From the NCBI GenBank assembly GCA_014879765.1, contig JACSRL010000088.1, forward strand, positions 1 to 5,979: a DNA stretch of 5,979 nucleotides, written 5' to 3'. Source of the DNA: Anaerolinea sp. GTDB lineage: Bacteria; Chloroflexota; Anaerolineae; JAAEKA01. Shown one piece after another: positions 1 through 4,784 of the stretch; positions within the stretch are counted from its first letter, which is position 1; each line of letters opens with the position of its first letter. Below the pieces are notes generated by a model. It searched no databases and was not told the DNA's origin. It worked only from the letters and a program-made list of their open reading frames with translations. A program made the position numbers and the translations under genes.

Positions 1-48
1 CAAACGTTGGTTTCGATACGGCGCAGACGCCTACTCAACCAACGTTTG
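1..48. repeat. Inverted repeat able to form a hairpin
   Basis: Perfect 12-bp arms, CAAACGTTGGTT at 1-12 and AACCAACGTTTG at 37-48, enclose 24 bases. Inside them a second short stem, GGCG (20-23) and CGCC (28-31), closes a CAGA tetraloop. There is no T-tract after it on the plus strand, so it is not a typical intrinsic terminator. A REP-like intergenic palindrome or the end of a preceding gene's 3' region is more likely. The arms may extend left of the window edge. Confidence 0.7.
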
Positions 49-55
49 GCCCGCC

Positions 56-69
56 GGCTGAGCAGTTAC
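56..69 (-). repeat. 14-bp word shared with 4564-4577
   Basis: GGCTGAGCAGTTAC here is the exact reverse complement of GTAACTGCTCAGCC at 4564-4577. Both copies lie directly left of a dispersed-repeat copy. A 14-base exact match in a window this size is unlikely by chance, so it probably belongs to a larger repeat family in this genome. Its function is unknown. Confidence 0.55.
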
Positions 70-139
70 CCCGGTTTTTATCATGCAAAGGCCGTTGCGC
101 AGACAAAAACCATGCCCGCACAAGAAAAACCCGGTTTCT
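65..139 (+). repeat. Dispersed palindromic repeat, copy A (MITE-like)
   Basis: The right end is the 15-bp terminal repeat AAAAACCCGGTTTCT (125-139). The left end (65-79) is a decayed version ending in CCGGTTTTT. The body 82-104 (CATGCAAAGGCCGTTG followed by CGCAGAC) matches 5958-5979 of copy C with a single one-base indel, in the same orientation. Bases 100-140 match copy B (4585-4625), inverted, with two mismatches in 41. Relative to copy C, about 24 bp next to the left end are missing. It contains no credible gene; a 60-codon frame over it (7-189) is composed of repeat sequence. Confidence 0.8.
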
Positions 140-190
140 GCCTTTGGTCTGCCAGGCCGCGACTTCCGAGGTCTTTGCCCGGCAAATAAC

Positions 191-219
191 TTGAGTTATG
201 TCGTCATCTGTGCTACTAT
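191..219 (+). promoter_or_regulatory. Sigma-70-type promoter, probably leaderless, for the methyltransferase-like gene
   Basis: TTGAGT (191-196), a 17-bp spacer and TACTAT (214-219), preceded by an extended -10 TGC (211-213). A start 7 bases after the -10 would fall at about 226, the A of the ATG. No Shine-Dalgarno sequence precedes that ATG, which agrees with a leaderless mRNA. The word GCCCGGCAAAT (177-187) lies 3 bp upstream of the -35 and recurs near the fbaB promoter. Confidence 0.65.
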
Positions 220-225
220 CCTGCC

Positions 226-2664
226 ATGACCGCCGCCGATCCCCAGATCACCTGGCCCGCGCCCTTCTGGCCTGACGCCCCCCCGCCCGCCGATCCGCTC
301 TGGCCCAGCGACCAAAGCCCCTGGTCGAGCCGGATGGTCGAGGCCGCCTTGCAGCAGTTCAGCCAGCCCGGCGAGCTGGTGCTGGACCCCTTTGCCAGCC
401 AGCCGGTGCTGGCGCGCGAGGCCAGCGCGGGCCGGCGGCGTCTGCTGCTCAACAACGCCAGCCCGGCCACGCTGCTGGGGGTGCTGGCCAGCGCCGCGCC
501 GCCCGCGCCGGCCGTCATCGACCACGCCTTCAGCCGCATTGCCGACGCGCCGCGCCGCGGTCAAACCCTGGCCCACCACCTGGCCGCGCTCTACGAGACC
601 GTCTGCCCCGAATGCGCCCAGTCCATCGTGGCCGAGCGATTCATCTGGGACCGCAACATCGGCGAGCCGGTGGAGAAACGCTATCGCTGCCCACACTGCG
701 CCAGCCAGGGGGACGCGCCGGCCGACATGGTGGACGTGGCCCAGGTGGCGGCATTGGAGGTGCGCGGCGCGGCCTATTGGGGGCTGCTCAGCCGGCTGGT
801 CAAGCCCGGCGACCCGTTGACCGCCCCAGCCCGCAGCTTGCAAGACCTCTACCCGCCGCGTGCCCTGCTGGTGCTCAGCGAGCTGCTGACGGCGGCCGAG
901 CAGCGGCTGAACGAGCGCGAGGCGCTGCGCGCGGCCCGCGCCCTGATCCTGCACGTCATGGCGGCCGGCTGGCCCGCGGCCGGGCTGCCTCCCCGGCCGG
1001 AGACCGCCCGCGTGCAGCCGCCGCGCCGTTTCGTGGAAAACAATCTCTGGCTGGCCTTCGAGCACGCCTACCGCACCCTGCGCGGCCGCACCCCCGACGA
1101 GCCCGCGCGCCGGGAACGCCCCCTGCCGCTGGCCGCGGACCTGGCCCGCCTGCGCTCGCCCGACGGGGAGGGACGCGTGCTGCCGCTGGCGTTGACGACG
1201 CCTGAGCTGGCCGAGCAGCTCACCCCCGGCAGCGTCGCCTTGATCCTGAGCGAGCCGCCCCCCTTCGATCCCACCGCCTACGCGCTCAACTTTCTGTGGA
1301 CCGGCTGGCTCTTCGGCCGCGAGGCCGCCAACCGCCAGCGCCAGGCCCTCATCGTCGAACAGTGGAGCTGGGACTGGTACGCCCGCGCGGTGGCCGCCGC
1401 GCTGCGCACCTTGCGCCCCACGGTGCAGCCAGGCGGCCGCCTGCTGCTGGCCTTTGCCGATCAATCCGCCCGGCGCGGCCTGGCAGTGCTGGCCGCCGCA
1501 GGCGCGGCCGGCTGGCGGCTGGTCGCCCAGAGCAGCGACGCGCCCCTCTGCCCACCCGCCGACGGCGCGCGCTGGCGTTTCGAGCTGGCCCCCGACGCCC
1601 TGCCGGCCAGCGAGGCCGCGCCCAACCTGGCGGAGCGCTTGCAGCGCAGCGCGCAGCAGGCCGCCTGGCAACTGATCGAGGCGCGGGCCGAGCCGGTTCC
1701 CCCGGCCCTGATGCAGACCGCCTGCGCGGTGGGCTGGAGCGAGCAGGGCCTGCTGGCCGAGCTGGCGCGCCACCCTGAGGGCGCGCGCCGGCCCATGAGC
1801 TTTCTGCTGGCCCAGATGCGGCTGGCCCTGGCCCGCGATCTGCCGCCCCCCAACCTGCTCTTTGCGCCGGCCGATCCGGCTGACCCGGCCCAGGGCGGGC
1901 TGTGGATGGCCGAACAGCCGCCGGCCGGCCCGCCGCTGGCCGACCGGGTCGAGCATTTCGTCGCTCAACGTTTGGCGGCCGGCCCGACGACGCGGCCTGC
2001 GCTGGCCGAGGCGGTCTACGCTGCCTTTCCCGGCTGGCAGACCCCCGACGCCGCACTGCTGGCCGCCTGCATAGAGTCCTACGCCCAGGCGGAGGGGGAC
2101 GCGCTGCGGCTGCGGCCCGAGGACGAGGCCGCACAGCGCGGCGCAGATCTGGCCGAAATCCTGCACCTGCTGATCGAGCTGGGCCAACGGCTGGGCTACG
2201 CGGTGCAGGCGACAACACTCGCCCGACCGCTGGAGCCTCCTGTCACCCCTCGGCCCGGCGAAGGGTCCCCTGACCTGCCCGCCACCGGCGCGCGCTACGT
2301 GATCTGGCATCACCAGGAGGAGCCAGCCTTCGCCTTTGCCGTGGCGGGTCAGGCCAGCCTCCACCCCTGGCTGCTTCCCCCGTCCGAGACGCTGGCGGGC
2401 TGCCCGCGCTACGTGGCCCTGCCCGGCGGCCGCGCCGGACTGCTGGACTTCAAGCTGCGGCGCTGCCCCCCCTGGCGCGGCCGGCTGGCCTGGACCGGCT
2501 GGGAATTCGTCAAATTCCGCCACCTGCGCCAGTTGGCCGGCCAGCCAGGGCTGAACGTGGCCGCCTTTCGGGCGCGCATCGGCCTGGACCCCATCATCAC
2601 CCTGCCCGGCCAGCAGCTCGCCCTTTTTCCCATGGAGAACCAAGGAGACCCCGATGACGCTTGA
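226..2664 (+). CDS. Large DNA-methyltransferase-like protein with degraded SAM and catalytic motifs
   Basis: An 812-residue protein laid out like N4/N6-type DNA methylases. A motif I-like segment (residues 51-65, LVLDPFASQPVLARE) follows PWSSRMVEAAL. A four-cysteine zinc-ribbon (C127, C130, C155, C158) comes next. A motif IV-like segment (SEPPPFD, 342-348) is followed by an aromatic, Leu-rich stretch, and a PGG strand sits at 402-404. Working enzymes of this type usually have DPFAGSGT and (D/N/S)PP(Y/F/W). Here the glycines of motif I are lost, D is replaced by E and the aromatic by P, so I infer a pseudoenzyme or a very divergent enzyme. Residues 570-812 look like a helical/winged region and a conserved tail (FVKFRHLRQLA 761-771; GLDP 786-789; QQLALF 796-801). 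ATG 226 is the first possible start, because an in-frame stop lies at 187-189 with no ATG, GTG or TTG between. It is first in an operon with dcyD. No restriction partner is visible. The coding call is firm; the function is not. Confidence 0.85.
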   Translation: MTAADPQITWPAPFWPDAPPPADPLWPSDQSPWSSRMVEAALQQFSQPGELVLDPFASQPVLAREASAGRRRLLLNNASPATLLGVLASAAPPAPAVIDHAFSRIADAPRRGQTLAHHLAALYETVCPECAQSIVAERFIWDRNIGEPVEKRYRCPHCASQGDAPADMVDVAQVAALEVRGAAYWGLLSRLVKPGDPLTAPARSLQDLYPPRALLVLSELLTAAEQRLNEREALRAARALILHVMAAGWPAAGLPPRPETARVQPPRRFVENNLWLAFEHAYRTLRGRTPDEPARRERPLPLAADLARLRSPDGEGRVLPLALTTPELAEQLTPGSVALILSEPPPFDPTAYALNFLWTGWLFGREAANRQRQALIVEQWSWDWYARAVAAALRTLRPTVQPGGRLLLAFADQSARRGLAVLAAAGAAGWRLVAQSSDAPLCPPADGARWRFELAPDALPASEAAPNLAERLQRSAQQAAWQLIEARAEPVPPALMQTACAVGWSEQGLLAELARHPEGARRPMSFLLAQMRLALARDLPPPNLLFAPADPADPAQGGLWMAEQPPAGPPLADRVEHFVAQRLAAGPTTRPALAEAVYAAFPGWQTPDAALLAACIESYAQAEGDALRLRPEDEAAQRGADLAEILHLLIELGQRLGYAVQATTLARPLEPPVTPRPGEGSPDLPATGARYVIWHHQEEPAFAFAVAGQASLHPWLLPPSETLAGCPRYVALPGGRAGLLDFKLRRCPPWRGRLAWTGWEFVKFRHLRQLAGQPGLNVAAFRARIGLDPIITLPGQQLALFPMENQGDPDDA

Positions 2665-3652
2665 CACCCTGCCGCGCCTGCCGCTGGCGCATCTGCCCAC
2701 GCCGCTGGAGCCGCTGCCCCGACTGCGCGCGGCCTTGCAACAGGAAGACCCCAATCGCCCCGTGCCCCGCCTGCTGGTCAAGCGCGATGACCAGACCGGG
2801 CTGGCCAGCGGCGGCAACAAAACCCGCAAGCTGGAATACCTGCTGGCGCAGGCGCTGGCCGAGGGGGCTGACACCCTGCTGACCGTGGGCGCGCCCCAGT
2901 CCAACCATTGCCGCCAGACCGCGGCGGCCGCGGCCAAGACCGGGCTGCGCTGTGTGCTGGTGCTGGGCGGCAACGCGCCGCGGCTGGAAGGGGGCAACCT
3001 GCTGCTGGATCGCCTGCTGGGCGCCGAAATCCTCTGGGCCGGCGAGCAGGATCGCCTGGCGCTGCTGGCCGAGGCCGCACAGGCCCAGGCCGCGGCCGGC
3101 CATCGGCCGCACATCATCCCCTACGGCGGCTCCAGCCCGGTGGGCGCGGCCGGCTATGCCGTCGCCTGCCAGGAGCTGCTGGCCCAGGCCGCGGCCGCGG
3201 GCTGGCGCGTCGATCACATGGCGGTGGCCAGCAGCAGCGGCGGCACGCAGGCGGGCCTGGCCGTGGGCGCGTGGGCGGCAGGCTTCGCCGGCCAGATCCA
3301 CGGCATCAGCATCGACCGGCGGGCCGACGACTATCAGCCCGCGCTGGCCGAGCTGGCCACGCAGACCGCCGGCCTGCTGGGCGCGCCGCACACCTTCCGG
3401 CCGGAGGAGATGATCGTCCACGACGCCTACCTGGGGGGCGGCTATGGCGTGCTGGGCGAGGCCGAGCGCGCGGCGCTGCGGCTGCTGGCCAGCAGCGAGG
3501 GGCTGCTGCTGGATCCGGTCTACACCGGCCGGGCCCTGGCCGGCCTGCTGGATCTGATTCGCCAGGGGCGCTTCGCCGCCGAGGAGACGGTGGTCTTCTG
3601 GCACACCGGTGGGCTGCCCGCGCTCTTTGCCTATGCCGACCAGTTGAGCTGA
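2654..3652 (+). CDS. dcyD: D-cysteine desulfhydrase (PLP-dependent, ACC deaminase family)
   Basis: A cytosolic fold-type II PLP enzyme of 332 residues, the usual family length, expected to split D-cysteine into pyruvate, H2S and ammonia. The PLP lysine is K56 in GGNKTRKLEY. S83 lies in the SNH motif (83-85), the phosphate loop SSSGGT is at 193-198, and active-site tyrosines are Y264 and Y290. Two residues separate desulfhydrases from ACC deaminases: Thr after the catalytic Tyr (DPVYTG, T291) rather than Glu, and Thr in HTGG (T318) rather than Leu. Both are the desulfhydrase type. Remaining alternatives are L-cysteate sulfo-lyase (CuyA) or another member acting on a related amino acid. The start is supported by AAGGAG (2642-2647), 6 bases before the ATG. 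The gene overlaps the upstream gene by 11 bp in another frame, implying translational coupling. Confidence 0.87.
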   Translation: MTLDTLPRLPLAHLPTPLEPLPRLRAALQQEDPNRPVPRLLVKRDDQTGLASGGNKTRKLEYLLAQALAEGADTLLTVGAPQSNHCRQTAAAAAKTGLRCVLVLGGNAPRLEGGNLLLDRLLGAEILWAGEQDRLALLAEAAQAQAAAGHRPHIIPYGGSSPVGAAGYAVACQELLAQAAAAGWRVDHMAVASSSGGTQAGLAVGAWAAGFAGQIHGISIDRRADDYQPALAELATQTAGLLGAPHTFRPEEMIVHDAYLGGGYGVLGEAERAALRLLASSEGLLLDPVYTGRALAGLLDLIRQGRFAAEETVVFWHTGGLPALFAYADQLS

Positions 3653-3672
3653 GTCCGCGGCGCCTCCGGGAC

Positions 3673-3725
3673 AAAAAGAAGCCCGCCTTGCTGGATGTTG
3701 CATCCAACAGGGCGGGCTTTCTTTT
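3673..3725. terminator. Bidirectional intrinsic terminator between convergent genes
   Basis: The stem AAGCCCGCC (3679-3687) pairs with GGCGGGCTT (3711-3719). It continues inward through three more pairs (one G-U), one mismatch, and GGATG with its flanking T-A pair (3692-3697 with 3701-3706), around a 3-base loop (TTG). A T-rich run TTTCTTTT (3718-3725) follows on the plus strand. The A-rich run at 3673-3680 reads TTCTTTTT on the minus strand. It can therefore stop the dcyD transcript (stop codon 3650-3652) and the convergent phasin-like transcript (stop codon 3742-3744). Confidence 0.92.
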
Positions 3726-3741
3726 CAACTGCCGCCGCCGG

Positions 3742-4395
3742 CTAGGCCTTCATCGCCTCCAGGCGCTGCTCGATCTCGCGCACGATGGTCTTGCGGTTGT
3801 GGTGCGCCATCTCGAAACGCTGCACCGCCATCAGGCTCGCCTCATCCAGCGAGTCCAACTGCGCCAGCACTTCCTTGACGTTCATGCCCTTGTAGTTGAC
3901 GATGGGCAGCGCAGCCAGCTCGCGCTCGGTCAACTGCATGTCCAGCTTCTTGGCGATGCGGTCGATCTCCGCGTCCAGCCGCTTGATGTCGTCGCTGCTG
4001 GGGATGTGCAGGGTGCGCAGCATGGCCTGGATCTGATGCTCCAGTTGCTCCTCGGCGACCTGGATCTGATCGCGGCCGCGCTGGCTCCATTCCTTCCACC
4101 AGCCGGAGAGGCGGCTGATCTGCACGTCCTCGATCTCCTGGCCGCGCTCGACCAACTGCTCGAAGAGGTCCTCGCCGCGCTCCATCAGCTCTTCAGCTTC
4201 CTCGCGGGTGGTGCCAAACGCGCCGCGGCTGGCATCCAGCAGACGCTGCGGCATCATGTCATGCAGACGCTGCGGCATGGCGTCAGCCAGGCGCTGCGGC
4301 ATCATGTCATGCAGACGCTGCGGCATGGCGGACACGGTCTGCGTGGTGTCCTCGACAAAACGGGTCATGTGTTGGGTAATCTTCAACTCTGCCAT
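3742..4395 (-). CDS. Phasin-like helical protein with N-terminal MPQRL repeats
   Basis: A 217-residue, charged, almost entirely helical protein with no signal peptide or membrane segment. Residues 24-55 are four tandem octapeptides (MPQRLHDM, MPQRLADA, MPQRLHDM, MPQRLLDA). Residues 60-155 form a long amphipathic helical region with RTLHIPSSDDIKRLDAEIDRIAKKL (127-151), which resembles the conserved (L)GIPSRxDV...L...I..L segment of polyhydroxyalkanoate granule-associated proteins. Residues 163-212 (LPIVNYKGMNVKEVLAQLD, then FEMAHHNRKTI) look like a separate small helical module seen in actinobacterial and Chloroflexota proteins (from memory). I infer a granule- or lipid-surface protein; no PHA synthase or depolymerase is nearby to support that. 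The start is the ATG at 4395, since AAAGGAG lies 6 bases upstream of it. An in-frame ATG at 4425 would add 10 residues but would place the ribosome site inside the gene. The gene is monocistronic with its own promoter and palindromic operator. Confidence 0.85.
   Translation of the reverse strand: MAELKITQHMTRFVEDTTQTVSAMPQRLHDMMPQRLADAMPQRLHDMMPQRLLDASRGAFGTTREEAEELMERGEDLFEQLVERGQEIEDVQISRLSGWWKEWSQRGRDQIQVAEEQLEHQIQAMLRTLHIPSSDDIKRLDAEIDRIAKKLDMQLTERELAALPIVNYKGMNVKEVLAQLDSLDEASLMAVQRFEMAHHNRKTIVREIEQRLEAMKA
4240..4335 (-). repeat. Four 24-bp tandem repeats inside the phasin-like gene
   Basis: Units at 4240-4263, 4264-4287, 4288-4311 and 4312-4335 each start CAG(A/G)CGCTGCGGCAT on the plus strand and encode the MPQRL octapeptides. 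Units 1 and 3 differ by one base. Units 2 and 4 share GGC after the core and diverge only at their ends. The pattern is therefore a duplicated 48-bp dimer. The 24-bp period keeps the reading frame, so copy number can change without a frameshift. Confidence 0.93.
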
Positions 4396-4400
4396 GGTGA

Positions 4401-4408
4401 TCTCCTTT
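4401..4408 (-). promoter_or_regulatory. Ribosome binding site that sets the phasin-like start
   Basis: Read on the minus strand this is AAAGGAGA, with GGAG 6 bases upstream of the ATG at 4395. It rules in that start over the in-frame ATG at 4425, which has no such site. Confidence 0.85.
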
Positions 4409-4457
4409 GTATGGCCGACCGGCATTCGATGGCGCCGGTGCGTAGGTCAATTCCGTT

Positions 4458-4476
4458 TATGACGCATTGCGTCATA
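4458..4476. promoter_or_regulatory. Perfect 19-bp palindrome, candidate operator of the phasin-like gene
   Basis: TATGACGCATTGCGTCATA has 9-bp arms around a single central T. On the minus strand it begins 4 bases past the -10 box (4481-4486) and covers the predicted transcription start near 4474, extending to about +17. A dimeric helix-turn-helix repressor bound there would block initiation. The regulator is not encoded in the window and cannot be named from the site alone. Confidence 0.7.
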
Positions 4477-4480
4477 GCGC

Positions 4481-4509
4481 ATTATAGCACAAGGTCAAAT
4501 CAGAGTCAA
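4481..4509 (-). promoter_or_regulatory. Near-consensus sigma-70 promoter of the phasin-like gene
   Basis: On the minus strand: TTGACT (4509-4504), a 17-bp spacer, and the perfect -10 TATAAT (4486-4481) preceded by the extended -10 TGC. The predicted start is near 4474, giving a leader of about 79 bases. This is the strongest promoter in the window, and the operator palindrome on its start point suggests it needs repression. Confidence 0.85.
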
Positions 4510-4563
4510 GTCCTAAAACCGCGCGCGAAACAAGGACTGCCAGTGCTGATCAACTGCATCGGC

Positions 4564-4577
4564 GTAACTGCTCAGCC
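4564..4577 (+). repeat. 14-bp word shared with 56-69
   Basis: GTAACTGCTCAGCC, the inverted exact copy of the word at 56-69. It lies 8 bp left of the terminal repeat of dispersed copy B, just as the other lies at the left edge of copy A. Confidence 0.55.
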
Positions 4578-4585
4578 AGTCGTTC

Positions 4586-4649
4586 AGAAACCGGGTTTTT
4601 CTCGTGCGGGCATGGTTTTCGTCTGCTGCGAGACAAAAACCCGGTTTCT
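4586..4649 (-). repeat. Dispersed palindromic repeat, copy B (MITE-like, internally deleted)
   Basis: Perfect 15-bp terminal inverted repeats, AGAAACCGGGTTTTT (4586-4600) and AAAAACCCGGTTTCT (4635-4649), bound a 64-bp element. Its right arm with flank (4626-4656) is an exact 31-bp inverted match to 5911-5941 of copy C. Its left arm (4585-4625) matches copy A with two mismatches. The middle found in copies A and C is missing, the junction lying between two CGCAGAC-like words. I see no clear target-site duplication. It lies in the 389-bp divergent intergenic region (4396-4784), between the phasin-like promoter and the fbaB promoter. Confidence 0.88.
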
Positions 4650-4686
4650 AATGCCATGCGTCCTTCGGCCCGGCAAATGCGACGGT

Positions 4687-4715
4687 TTGCACAACCGGCA
4701 GCGGTGCGCTATACT
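4687..4715 (+). promoter_or_regulatory. Probable fbaB promoter
   Basis: A good -10 TATACT (4710-4715) stands 17 bp after a weak -35 TTGCAC (4687-4692). The predicted start near 4722 gives a leader of about 63 bases, ending in the ribosome site AGGAGG (4771-4776). The word GCCCGGCAAAT (4668-4678) lies 8 bp upstream of the -35, as it does 3 bp upstream of the first promoter in the window. Confidence 0.6.
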
Positions 4716-4784
4716 TGTTGCTGGTTTCTCAAACTCGACACGGCAGCGTCCGTGTGATCATTTCTGCTTCAGGAGGACTCTCCC

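Noticed and set aside
1..48. Integron attC or phage attachment site at the left hairpin
   Set aside because: The arms do not fit the attC core consensus, and no integrase, cassette or direct-repeat partner is present.
7..189. 60-codon plus-strand open frame upstream of the first gene
   Set aside because: Made entirely of the left hairpin and repeat copy A, with no ribosome site and a composition unlike the real genes.
1963..1983. CAACGTTTGGC inside the methyltransferase-like gene, resembling the arm of the left-edge hairpin
   Set aside because: Only a short match with no inverted partner nearby; consistent with chance within coding sequence.
196..3117. 973-codon open frame on the minus strand opposite the methyltransferase-like gene and part of dcyD
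   Set aside because: It is a shadow of G/C-ending codons in the real plus-strand genes: low-complexity Arg/Gly/Ala/Gln composition, no recognisable motif, and it spans two genes whose products are clearly family members.
226..3652. Restriction-modification or defence operon built on the methyltransferase-like gene
   Set aside because: The partner is a metabolic PLP enzyme, no nuclease, specificity subunit or mobile-element gene is present, and the methylase motifs look non-functional.
2597..3703. 368-codon minus-strand open frame opposite dcyD
   Set aside because: Antisense shadow of dcyD; it also runs through the terminator hairpin and has no domain signature.
4396..4425. Longer start (ATG at 4425) for the phasin-like protein
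   Set aside because: The extra ten codons contain the AAAGGAG ribosome site that is correctly spaced for the ATG at 4395, and no site precedes 4425.
4586..4649. CRISPR repeat from the dispersed palindromic sequence
   Set aside because: The three copies are kilobases apart, in mixed orientation, differ in length, and show no regular spacers or cas genes.
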